From the NCBI RefSeq assembly GCF_917563885.1, contig NZ_CAKJTG010000010.1, positions 62,001-126,000 on the forward strand: DNA of 64,000 nt, read 5' to 3'. The DNA is from Pseudoneobacillus rhizosphaerae (GTDB lineage: Bacteria; Bacillota; Bacilli; Bacillales; Cytobacillaceae). Positions 9,053-16,850 of the stretch are shown here, one piece after another. Under the pieces are notes generated by a model. That model was not told where the DNA came from, made no database searches, and saw only the letters and a list, made by a program, of their open reading frames with translations. Position 1 is the stretch's first letter; each line of letters opens with the position of its first letter. Position numbers and translations under genes: made by a program.

Positions 9053-9190
9053 ACTGATTTCGGGTAGTAGGATTAAATTCTAATCGTTACCGTTCTCTTT
9101 CTCTTCAACTGATTTCGGGCACGATTAACCTCTATTCGTTACCGTTTTCTCTCTTTTCTACTGGTTTCGGGCACGTTTAGCTTCTATTAA
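9053..9190. repeat. Short imperfect tandem repeat, about 52-bp unit
   Basis: Three starts of the unit ACTGRTTTCGGG... at 9053, 9108 and 9160: spacing 55 then exactly 52; the third copy is partial. The units share TCGTTACCGTT and CTCTYTTTTC. Compared position by position with the large array at 33.8-34.3 kb the 52-bp unit matches at about 31 of 52 positions, mostly at its ends (CTGRTTTCG and CTCYCTTTT). It sits between converging terminators. Confidence 0.7.
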
Positions 9191-9199
9191 TCCAAATCA

Positions 9200-9243
9200 A
9201 AAAATAACGAATAACCAACGGGCTATATGCCGTTGGTTATTCA
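9200..9243 (-). terminator. Terminator of DUF1028 gene
   Basis: 13-bp perfect stem GAATAACCAACGG (9209-9221) with its complement at 9230-9242; read on the minus strand it is followed by GTTATTTTTTG. Confidence 0.85.
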
Positions 9244-9246
9244 TTA

Positions 9247-10080
9247 TTATCCTTGTTTTTTCATATACGCTAAAATATCTAAATCAATATACCCAGCTGC
9301 TTGCTCACGATTTTCAAAGTTTTCAGTATGGATATAAGTTTTTAAAGCTTGTAGTAAATCTAATTCTTTACTTAGATAGCCTAGCCTATCGAGGTTTAAT
9401 GTTAATTCCTCTTTTACATGCCCCGCTATCGAAACGATGTTTTCGGGTTTGGTCGGAGCAAAAAATAATTGCTGCAATTGATAGATCCGAATGAGTTCTT
9501 TTATCGGCTCAGGATGGTCATCAACTCGAAGATCAATGTAGCGGTCATTAAAGCCGGCATAGCCACCTTTTTCCTTCACGACAAGTAAAGCAGCTGATTG
9601 CTGTCCTCGACTGTCCCCACCTGCTTCCTGTCCAGCGAAAAGAGCAGCAAGTAATCTCTCAGCCAATGAACCTTCACTATTGGTAAAAATAGAAGCCATC
9701 GCCTCAACTGTTCTTTCATCGACTAAAATATTTCCTTGCGTAGCAAAATGAGAACCAGTTACTCCTCCTGCCCAATGATAGCAGCCTTCTCCAGTAAAGG
9801 AAGCAGCGTTACCGTGAGCATCGATTAACCCTACCTGACGTAAATGGTGGTCTTGGTCATCTCCTGTAATGATTTGTAATGCTTCTTCTGCCGTCTTCCC
9901 TTCGGCAAACAAATCTAGTGCCCGTGGACCATAGGTAGTATTTGCATACGACTGCGTTGCAACAGCACCTACACCCGCCTTTGCAAATGGTACAACCGCA
10001 CCTACAGCAAGAAACTTGGATTGAACTGCAATGCCCCACTCTTTTTCGATTGGACAGTAACCCACAATAGAAAATGTCAT
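9247..10080 (-). CDS. DUF1028 family protein, Ntn-hydrolase-like
   Basis: 277 residues. The N-terminal about 210 residues match DUF1028 (TFSIVGYCPIEKEWGIAVQS at the start, GVGAVATQSYANTTYG, then a Gly-rich core), a family with an Ntn-hydrolase-like fold whose reaction is not established. The last about 60 residues are a helical extension often seen as a small C-terminal domain in this family. ATG 10080 follows TTGGGAGG. No signal peptide, so cytoplasmic. The next gene upstream on the same strand is a Dcu-type transporter with a probable terminator between, so they may be functionally but not strictly transcriptionally linked. Confidence 0.85.
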   Translation of the reverse strand: MTFSIVGYCPIEKEWGIAVQSKFLAVGAVVPFAKAGVGAVATQSYANTTYGPRALDLFAEGKTAEEALQIITGDDQDHHLRQVGLIDAHGNAASFTGEGCYHWAGGVTGSHFATQGNILVDERTVEAMASIFTNSEGSLAERLLAALFAGQEAGGDSRGQQSAALLVVKEKGGYAGFNDRYIDLRVDDHPEPIKELIRIYQLQQLFFAPTKPENIVSIAGHVKEELTLNLDRLGYLSKELDLLQALKTYIHTENFENREQAAGYIDLDILAYMKKQG

Positions 10081-10166
10081 CGCTCAAACCTCCCAAATTA
10101 TTTACTACTATATTTCTCGAATTAACAGATGAAATCCTTCTTTTTCTTTGTAGTTTAGCGCATTAA

Positions 10167-10193
10167 AGGGTTAGAGGATGCTCCCCTAACCCT
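10167..10193 (-). terminator. Probable terminator of the Dcu gene
   Basis: AGGGTTAG and CTAACCCT arms plus further GG/CC pairs around a 5-nt loop, 25 bp past the transporter stop. The U-tract is short (TTTAAT), so termination may be partial. Confidence 0.6.
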
Positions 10194-10217
10194 GTTTTCG
10201 CTTAAAACCAAAAATTT

Positions 10218-11534
10218 TTACAATAAGATCGTACTTAGGAATATTCCTATCGCAACTGAGGTCACGGTAGCAATTAATCCCGGTATCATAAAACTGTGAT
10301 TTAAAATGTATTTACCAATTCGTGTTGTTCCGGTTCGATCGAAATTAATAGCAGCCACGACTGTTGGATAGTTTGGAATGAAGAAATATCCGTTAACGGC
10401 TGGAAACATAGCAATAAGTAGCGCTGGGTTGATGCCAAGTACTACTCCAAGTGGCATTAACGTCCGAACCGTTGCTGCTTGGCTATAGAGCAAGATGGAT
10501 AGCGCGAATAAAGCAATTGCAAACAACCATGGTGCTGATGTAACTAAATCTGAAATTGATCCTGAAATCAATGCTAAATTTCCTTGAAAGAAGGTATCAC
10601 CCATCCAAGCAATCCCAAAAATCGCAACAACAGCAGTTGCACCTGCTCTAAAGACAGTACCTGATACAATATTCTCTACATTCGGCTTGCAAAAGATGAT
10701 AATTAAAGCCGCGATAGTCAGCATGACAATCTCTATCGCTGCCGGCATTGTCATTCGAGTGAAAACACCCTCAATTGTCCATCCTGGGCGAAGCTCTTCA
10801 ATCGATCCAAGAATAACAACAAGTACCGCTGCCAATAAGAAGAAAACAACAGATAGCTTAGCTCCTTTTGACGGAATAAATTCAATTTTATCCTTCTTTA
10901 TTGGAGCAAGCCCTTCTTCCAAACGTTTTAGGTATTCCGGGTCCATATTTAACTCTTTACCCATCTTACTTGAAACAAATGCTGCTAACATACAGGCGAT
11001 AAAAGTGGACGGAATACTAATCATTAGAATATCTAGTAAACTAATATTAAAATCAGTCAACAATGCTAGCAAGGCAACTGTAGCAGCAGAAATAGGACTT
11101 GCCGTAATCGCTTGCTGAGAGGCAATAACCGCGATTGACATCGGTCTTTCTGGCCTAACACCAGATTCACGAGATACTTCGGCAATAACAGGTAAAATCG
11201 AATAAGCAACATGCCCAGTCCCAGCACAAAATGTAAAGATATACGTTACCATTGGAGCAATAAATGTAATCCATTTTGGATTTTTTCGTAATGCTTTTTC
11301 TGCTATGTGGACGAGATACTCCATCCCTCCTGATGCCTGCAGAGCACCAGCCGCTGTTACTACGGCTAATATCATGAGCATCACGTCAATTGGAGCGGAT
11401 GTTGGTTGTAAACCAAATCCAAAAACAAGTATGGCTAAACCAACCCCCCCCATAACACCAAGGCCCACTCCTCCTAGACGCGCCCCTATAAATATACAAG
11501 CTAGTACAATGAAAAACTGCAACCAAAATAGCAT
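10218..11534 (-). CDS. Anaerobic C4-dicarboxylate exchanger, DcuA/DcuB family
   Basis: 438 residues, typical of DcuA/DcuB (about 430-446), and hydrophobic throughout with 10-12 membrane segments. Family landmarks are seen: MLFWLQFFIVLACIFIGARL start, FCAGTGHVAYSILPVI, and SQQAITASPISAATVALLAL. These carriers import fumarate, malate or aspartate in exchange for succinate during anaerobic fumarate respiration, which fits the cytochrome operon nearby. ATG 11534 follows AAGGGAGGTT. A 24-bp perfect inverted repeat lies immediately upstream of that site and would fold in the mRNA leader. DcuA versus DcuB cannot be told from sequence alone, so no symbol is given. Confidence 0.92.
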   Translation of the reverse strand: MLFWLQFFIVLACIFIGARLGGVGLGVMGGVGLAILVFGFGLQPTSAPIDVMLMILAVVTAAGALQASGGMEYLVHIAEKALRKNPKWITFIAPMVTYIFTFCAGTGHVAYSILPVIAEVSRESGVRPERPMSIAVIASQQAITASPISAATVALLALLTDFNISLLDILMISIPSTFIACMLAAFVSSKMGKELNMDPEYLKRLEEGLAPIKKDKIEFIPSKGAKLSVVFFLLAAVLVVILGSIEELRPGWTIEGVFTRMTMPAAIEIVMLTIAALIIIFCKPNVENIVSGTVFRAGATAVVAIFGIAWMGDTFFQGNLALISGSISDLVTSAPWLFAIALFALSILLYSQAATVRTLMPLGVVLGINPALLIAMFPAVNGYFFIPNYPTVVAAINFDRTGTTRIGKYILNHSFMIPGLIATVTSVAIGIFLSTILL

Positions 11535-11550
11535 ACTGATAACCTCCCTT

Positions 11551-11602
11551 TTTTAGTGAATTCCTTCTTGTGAATTCATTCACAAGAAGGAATTCACTAA
11601 AA
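11551..11602. promoter_or_regulatory. 24-bp perfect inverted repeat next to the Dcu RBS
   Basis: TTTTAGTGAATTCCTTCTTG begins the left arm (11551-11574); the exact complement occupies 11579-11602, with a 4-nt spacer TTCA. It ends next to the AAGGGAGG site (11541-11550). Neither side carries the U-tract of a terminator. It could be an operator or a translation/stability hairpin. Confidence 0.6.
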
Positions 11603-11733
11603 GAATTATTTAATTTCTATACCCCAATTGTACCTGATGTGAATGTAAACAAATATAGGCCACACTCCATTTAGTATCATGATAATAAACGATTTCATAA
11701 AAGTGTAACAATTATTAGTGAATGTACTTTAGC

Positions 11734-11781
11734 ACTTTAAAGGTTGTGGGGACTGTCCCCCATTACTTTAAAGCGCTAAAG
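11734..11781. repeat. Dispersed GGGGACNGTCCCC element, copy B
   Basis: Core GGGGACTGTCCCC at 11748-11760, flanked by ACTTTAAAGG on the left and ACTTTAAAGCGCTAAAG on the right. Intergenic, between the Dcu and regulator genes. Confidence 0.8.
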
Positions 11782-11794
11782 CTTTTAGGCAAAT

Positions 11795-11824
11795 AAAAAC
11801 CCTGCTCTGGTCGGCAGGGTATTT
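11795..11824 (-). terminator. Terminator of the orphan regulator
   Basis: On the minus strand ACCCTGC-loop-GCAGGGT followed by TTTTTAT, just past the regulator's stop codon. Confidence 0.8.
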
Positions 11825-11829
11825 TAACT

Positions 11830-12543
11830 TTATTTTGTTTCGACTATTTCAACCGTTTCATTTTCATCGACGTGTAATTTGTATCCGATTCCCCAAACAG
11901 TTTTAATATTAATGTGAATACTATTTTGTTTAAGCTTTTTTCGAATTCTGTTCAAATGGGTATCTATCATACGATCGTCGTCAAGGTGCTCATAGCTCCA
12001 TACTACACGGAGCAGTTCTTCGCGAGTCACAACCTCATCTTGTTTTTTCACAAGTGTCCAAAGAATCGAAAATTCCTTTTTAGTAAAGTTTAGTACTTTT
12101 TTATCGTAATGAACTTTAAAAGTGACTTTATTCATCTTCAATCGGCCAAATTGAATTTTATCGTCTTCAGCAGATTTTTTAGCGGAAATGTGATCGAGTA
12201 GAACATTTATTTTGCACAATAGGATTGGAAAGGTTACGGGATATGTAATGACATCATCCGCCCCTGCTTCAAAATACTTGATTGTCGCCTCTTCTGATAG
12301 GGGTTTTCCTAAAACGATTATAATAGAGTTTAACTTTTGCCTCATTTGTCGGCATAGCTCAAGGCTATTTACATTTAATAGACTATGGTTAATGATGACG
12401 ATGTTTGGTTTTGATTCAATCGCTGTAATTAACCCCAGTAGTCCATTATTAAATGGATGCACCTCAAAGTATGGTTCGAAAAATTGGGATAATTTATTAC
12501 TTGTTTGGGAATCTTCTTCGATTATCAACAATTTTTTTTCCAT
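11830..12543 (-). CDS. OmpR-type regulator with degenerate receiver
   Basis: 237 residues: receiver domain (1-118) and winged-helix DNA-binding domain (about 128-228; FTKKEFSILWTLVKKQDEVV, DTHLNRIRKKL, VWGIGYKL). The DNA-binding half is orthodox. In the receiver the phospho-acceptor Asp is replaced by Asn52 (IVIINHSLL), the conserved Lys near the end of beta5 is Tyr101 (DVITYPVTF), and the Thr/Ser position falls at Gly79. It is therefore unlikely to be switched by ordinary phosphorylation. No histidine kinase gene is adjacent. ATG 12543 follows GGGGGAG. It is followed on the same strand by the Dcu gene 295 bp away, a possible target. Confidence 0.88.
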   Translation of the reverse strand: MEKKLLIIEEDSQTSNKLSQFFEPYFEVHPFNNGLLGLITAIESKPNIVIINHSLLNVNSLELCRQMRQKLNSIIIVLGKPLSEEATIKYFEAGADDVITYPVTFPILLCKINVLLDHISAKKSAEDDKIQFGRLKMNKVTFKVHYDKKVLNFTKKEFSILWTLVKKQDEVVTREELLRVVWSYEHLDDDRMIDTHLNRIRKKLKQNSIHINIKTVWGIGYKLHVDENETVEIVETK

Positions 12544-12676
12544 AGTACTCCCCCATACAGTACTAAAGACAGTTATGCCTTCGTTATATCATATCACAAT
12601 CCTTTCGAATGGTAAATAATTTCTTAAGATTCGGAATATGACATGTATTTTTTACAAAAAGTTAACTTTTACTATA

Positions 12677-13705
12677 TTACGATAATGGATAATGACATGC
12701 AACGTATTGATTTTCACCCGTTTTCACAAATTCTGGCGCTTCCTCACGACATTTTGGTTGAGCATACGGACAACGTGTATGGAAGTAACAACCGGAAGGC
12801 GGATTGATTGGGCTTGGTACATCGCCTTGTAAAATAATTTTCGGCTTATCACGTAATCTTGGATTAGGAATTGGGTTAGCAGAAATCAACGCTTGTGTAT
12901 ATGGATGTTTCGGTGATTCAAATAAAGTATCTGAATCTGCTAACTCTACCATTTTTCCTAAGTACATAACCCCAACACGATCGCTAATGTGACGAACAAT
13001 ATTTAGACCATGCGAAACGAATAAGTATGTTAATCCAAATTTTTCTTGTAGATCTTCTAGTAAGTTAACAACCTGTGATTGAATGGATACATCTAGAGCT
13101 GAAACTGGCTCATCCAGAACGATTAACTTCGGATTTAAGATAAGTGCACGGGCAATCCCGATACGTTGTCTTTGTCCACCACTGAATTCATGTGGGTAAC
13201 GTCTCATATGGAATGAGGTTAAACCAACAAGCTCTAACACTTCTTTAATGCGATTTTCACGTTCCTGAGGATCTTTAACACCGTGTATCTTTAGAACACG
13301 TGAAAGCGTTTCACCAACACTTAATCTTGGATTTAACGAAGAAAAAGGATCTTGGAATATAAGCTGCATATCACTTCTTGTAGCTCTTAAGTCGTTGTCA
13401 TTTAATGAGAAGATCTCTTTACCATCAAAATTGACAGAACCACTCGTAGCTTCAAGAAGACGTAGTAATACACGTCCAGTAGTCGATTTTCCACAACCAC
13501 TTTCTCCAACAAGCCCTAGTGTCTCCCCTTTAATAATATCAAAGCTAACTCCATCTACTGCTTTAACATGACCTTGAGTTCGACCTAAAAGTCCACCCTT
13601 GATTGGGAAATGCATTTTGATATCTTTAACACTTAATAGGATTTCTTGGTTCACTTTTTCTACCTTTTTATCACTTTGAACTGGTTCTACTACTCCACTT
13701 AACAT
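12677..13705 (-). CDS. Peptide ABC transporter ATPase, OppF/DppF type
   Basis: 342 residues from ATG 13705, two bases after the stop of the upstream ATPase gene; GGGAGGCG at 13711-13718 sets this start, and an upstream TTG lies inside that site. Walker A ([15 protein letters not shown]), signature ([15 protein letters not shown]) and Walker B ([12 protein letters not shown]) are intact. The C-terminal oligopeptide-transporter extension carries the Cys cluster ([14 protein letters not shown]). It pairs with the OppD-like ATPase to energise peptide import. Last gene of the importer operon. Substrate class (oligo- or dipeptide) is not decided by sequence. Confidence 0.94.
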   Translation of the reverse strand: MLSGVVEPVQSDKKVEKVNQEILLSVKDIKMHFPIKGGLLGRTQGHVKAVDGVSFDIIKGETLGLVGESGCGKSTTGRVLLRLLEATSGSVNFDGKEIFSLNDNDLRATRSDMQLIFQDPFSSLNPRLSVGETLSRVLKIHGVKDPQERENRIKEVLELVGLTSFHMRRYPHEFSGGQRQRIGIARALILNPKLIVLDEPVSALDVSIQSQVVNLLEDLQEKFGLTYLFVSHGLNIVRHISDRVGVMYLGKMVELADSDTLFESPKHPYTQALISANPIPNPRLRDKPKIILQGDVPSPINPPSGCYFHTRCPYAQPKCREEAPEFVKTGENQYVACHYPLS

Positions 13706-13707
13706 GT

Positions 13708-14709
13708 CTACGCCTCCCAACGGTCCGTGTATTTCCAGCAGCGCACAACTTCATTTTCATTTATTTCCTGAATTTGTGGCATTTCCTGATGACAAAGTGA
13801 TGTTGCATATTCACAACGATCAGCAAAACGGCAACCAGGTGGAAGATTTAAAGGATTTGGAACTACTCCATCAATTGCATACAGTTTACCTACACGCTTT
13901 TCAGCACTAGGCATTGATTTAAGCAAGCCTTCTGTATAAGGATGCTTAGGATTTTCAAAAATAGTAAAGACGTCACCTTGCTCAACAATTTGGCCAGAAT
14001 ACATAACAACAACACGGTCTGCCATTTCTGCAACTACTCCAAGATCATGAGTGATAAGCATGATAGACATATTGGACTTTTGCTTTAAATTTTTCATTAA
14101 CTGCAAAATTTGATTTTGAATCGTAACATCAAGTGCAGTAGTCGGCTCATCGGCAATTAAAAGCTCAGGATGACATGCAAGCGCAATCGCAATCATAACA
14201 CGTTGTCTCATCCCACCACTTAGTTCATGTGGGTATTGATTAATGCGTCTTTCCGGCTCAGGTATTCCAACTAAATTTAAAAGATTAATAGCTTCAGCAA
14301 GAGCTTCTTTTTTGTTCTTCTTTTGGTGAAGAATAATTGTTTCAGAGATTTGGTCTCCAACCTTATATACTGGATTTAATGACGTCATAGGTTCTTGGAA
14401 TATCATTGAAATTCGATTTCCACGAATCGCACGCATTTCTTTATCTGACTTAGCTAAAAGGCTTTCACCTTGGAACTTAATGTCCCCATCCAGAATTTTT
14501 CCAGGTGGTTGAGGAATTAATCTCATAATGGATAGAGACGTAACACTTTTACCACTTCCTGATTCTCCAACGATGGCAAGTGTTTCACCTTTTTTAACCT
14601 CAAAGCTCACTCCATCAATAGCAGGAACAATTCCATCTTCTGTATAAAAATAAGTTTTTAAATTTTCGACTGATACAAGTGTATCTGTTTTTGTCATCGT
14701 TGTAGACAT
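13708..14709 (-). CDS. Peptide ABC transporter ATPase, OppD/DppD type
   Basis: 333 residues, ATG 14709 after AGGAGG. Walker [17 protein letters not shown], signature [15 protein letters not shown] and Walker [13 protein letters not shown] are intact; the C-terminal extension has the characteristic cysteines ([16 protein letters not shown]). It forms the heteromeric ATPase with the OppF-like protein on the inner face of the membrane. 11 bp separate it from the permease gene upstream. Confidence 0.94.
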   Translation of the reverse strand: MSTTMTKTDTLVSVENLKTYFYTEDGIVPAIDGVSFEVKKGETLAIVGESGSGKSVTSLSIMRLIPQPPGKILDGDIKFQGESLLAKSDKEMRAIRGNRISMIFQEPMTSLNPVYKVGDQISETIILHQKKNKKEALAEAINLLNLVGIPEPERRINQYPHELSGGMRQRVMIAIALACHPELLIADEPTTALDVTIQNQILQLMKNLKQKSNMSIMLITHDLGVVAEMADRVVVMYSGQIVEQGDVFTIFENPKHPYTEGLLKSMPSAEKRVGKLYAIDGVVPNPLNLPPGCRFADRCEYATSLCHQEMPQIQEINENEVVRCWKYTDRWEA

Positions 14710-14720
14710 GATTGTTCCTC

Positions 14721-15662
14721 CTATTCTTTCATTCTTGGATCAAGAGCGTCACGAAGACCATCACCAATAAAGTTGACTGCTAATACTGTTAAGATAATAA
14801 ATGAACCTGGGAAAATAATGACCCAAACATAATCCATTACCGTTGTTAATTCCTGTGCAGATGTAAGCATATTCCCCCAGCTTGGTGTTGGTGGCTGAAT
14901 ACCTAATCCTAAAAAGCTAAGTGAAGCCTCTGCTAAAATATTTGCAGCGATATCTAATGTAGCAATAACAGTAATTGGAGCAATCGCATTCGGTAGTACG
15001 TGATAAAAAATAGTGCTAGCTTTCTTCTCACCAGTTGCTCTTGCTGCTTCTACGTAATCACGTTTCTTTAATGATAAAATTTCACCACGAACGATACGAG
15101 CCATTCCTGTCCAACCGAAAACACTCAATACTAGAACGGTAGACCATAAAGATGGTGTGATGATTGCTGCAACGATTAATAATAAGAAGAATGTTGGGAT
15201 TGATTGAATCGCATCAACGATACGCATCATAATATTATCAATCCAGCCTCCAAAATAACCTGAAACAGCGCCATAAATAATACCAACTGAAACCGTACAA
15301 ATACAAGCTAACAATGCCACACTTAATGAAATTCTGGCCCCAAATACAATACGTGTCCAAACATCTCCACCCATAGCATCGGTACCCATTAAATGAAACT
15401 TACCAGAGAATGGGTCATTACCTGGAGGTAAAAATTGATCTAAAATATCATAAACGTCAGGTTTATACGGTGTTAATAGTGGTGCAAATATCGCTAAAAA
15501 GCACATAGTTGAAAAAACAAGTAAACCAATTACTGCCAGTTTATTTTTTTTATAACGGCGCCAAATGACCGAAGCTTTACTCTCAATTTTTAAATCCTTT
15601 TCAGACGTTTTGGGCGTTTTTAATTGTACTGGACTATTCACAGATGGATTAGGAATCCCCAT
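14721..15662 (-). CDS. Peptide ABC transporter permease, OppC/DppC type
   Basis: 313 residues with a polar N-terminal tail of about 35 residues and six membrane segments. The EAA loop that docks the ATPases is clear (KRDYVEAARATGEKKASTIF followed by HVLPNAIAPI). ATG 15662 follows GAGAGGAG. Together with the OppB-like permease it forms the transmembrane channel. 16 bp from the upstream permease gene; one operon. Confidence 0.94.
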   Translation of the reverse strand: MGIPNPSVNSPVQLKTPKTSEKDLKIESKASVIWRRYKKNKLAVIGLLVFSTMCFLAIFAPLLTPYKPDVYDILDQFLPPGNDPFSGKFHLMGTDAMGGDVWTRIVFGARISLSVALLACICTVSVGIIYGAVSGYFGGWIDNIMMRIVDAIQSIPTFFLLLIVAAIITPSLWSTVLVLSVFGWTGMARIVRGEILSLKKRDYVEAARATGEKKASTIFYHVLPNAIAPITVIATLDIAANILAEASLSFLGLGIQPPTPSWGNMLTSAQELTTVMDYVWVIIFPGSFIILTVLAVNFIGDGLRDALDPRMKE

Positions 15663-15678
15663 TTATTTCTGCTCCTCT

Positions 15679-16641
15679 CTAGTTCTTGCCTACTTGGATG
15701 CGCGGATCCACAATGGCATAGCAAATATCAGCTATTAGATTTGAAAAGACAACCATTACACCAGCAATCATCGTCGTTCCCATAATTACTTGATAATCAC
15801 GGATAAAGATAGCATTAACGGTTAATCTTCCCATCCCTGGCCATGCAAATAGTTGCTCAATAAATAGGGAACCTCCGAATAATGCAGGAAGTTGTAGCGC
15901 CAAGATTGTAATGATTGGAATTAATGCATTACGTAACGCATGTTTGAAAATAACTTTACCTTCAGATAAACCTTTTGCTCTAGCTGTTCTGACATAGTCC
16001 TGTTTGATTACTTCAAGCATACTTGAACGCATATAGCGAGATTTTGAAGCGATTAATCCAAAAGCTAGCGTTAAGGAAGGCAATGCTAAGTGATGAATAC
16101 GATCCCATAAATCAAATGCATCATAATTTTCCCTCAACCCTGAAACTGGGAACCAACTTAATTTTAAAGAGAAAACGAGAATAGCAATAAGAGCAATGAA
16201 GAACGAAGGTACTGCTATACCTAAAAACGATGTAAATGTAAAGAAATAATCGAATATGGAATACTTCTTAACGGCTGAAAAAACACCAATTGGAATCGCA
16301 ATAATAATAGAAATGACTATTGCTGTTGCCATTAACAATAATGTTGCTGGAACACGTTGAAGGATTTTTTCCAATACTGGTTGTCCATCTTGGAAGGAAT
16401 ATCCCATATTTCCTTCTAACACTAATAGCTTTAGCCACTTATAATATTGAACATAAATAGGGTCATCCACACCTAACTGTTCTCTAATAGCTGATAGATC
16501 TTGTTCATTTCCAGCTTCAGGGTTCTCATACATCGCGGTAGGATCCCCAGGTGCCAATGACATGAGTAAGAAAGAGATAATAGAGATAATAAATAATAGA
16601 GGTATCGCTTGAAGCACTCTTCGAATAATGTATTTAGTCAA
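15679..16641 (-). CDS. Peptide ABC transporter permease, OppB/DppB type
   Basis: 320 residues if translated from TTG 16641 (MTKYIIRRVLQAIPLL), the typical family N-terminus, with GGGGAG just upstream; an in-frame GTG at 16653 overlaps that site and is the alternative. Six membrane segments and the EAA loop (KQDYVRTARAKGLSEGKVIF then KHALRNALIPI) are present. Partner of the OppC-like permease. About 200 bp with several hairpins separate it from the binding-protein gene upstream. Confidence 0.93.
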   Translation of the reverse strand: MTKYIIRRVLQAIPLLFIISIISFLLMSLAPGDPTAMYENPEAGNEQDLSAIREQLGVDDPIYVQYYKWLKLLVLEGNMGYSFQDGQPVLEKILQRVPATLLLMATAIVISIIIAIPIGVFSAVKKYSIFDYFFTFTSFLGIAVPSFFIALIAILVFSLKLSWFPVSGLRENYDAFDLWDRIHHLALPSLTLAFGLIASKSRYMRSSMLEVIKQDYVRTARAKGLSEGKVIFKHALRNALIPIITILALQLPALFGGSLFIEQLFAWPGMGRLTVNAIFIRDYQVIMGTTMIAGVMVVFSNLIADICYAIVDPRIQVGKN

Positions 16642-16692
16642 AGGTCTCCCCACTTTCTTTTAGCATAGTATAAATGTAATTTATGAATCTAG

Positions 16693-16764
16693 CTTCTATA
16701 CTTTTATAGAAGACTTACTTTCGAGGTAAGTACTGGAAAAATATTAATCTATGAGATTAATATT
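16693..16764 (-). other. Three consecutive hairpins in the importer transcript
   Basis: CTTCTATA/TATAGAAG (16693-16712), ACTTAC/GTAAGT (16713-16731) and AATATTAATCT/AGATTAATATT (16740-16764, 3-nt loop) follow each other between the binding-protein terminator and the permease gene. They could mark mRNA processing or stability boundaries; a promoter for the permease genes could also lie here. Confidence 0.5.
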
Positions 16765-16799
16765 CTCTATTTGGGTATAGCGTTTTGGATTTTTTTATA

Positions 16800-16838
16800 A
16801 AAGAAAGCCGTAGCGACTCTCGTCGCAACGGCCGCTTT
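16800..16838 (-). terminator. Leaky terminator after binding-protein gene
   Basis: GCCGTAGCGAC and GTCGCAACGGC pair at 10 of 11 positions around TCTC; on the minus strand CTTTCTTTTAT follows. Placed inside the operon, it would make binding protein more abundant than permease. Confidence 0.75.
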
Positions 16839-16850
16839 AACTACAACTTT

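Noticed and set aside
11610-11720. Fnr site upstream of the Dcu gene
   Set aside because: Only half-sites (TGTGAATG, TAGTGAATG) without the N6-spaced partner.
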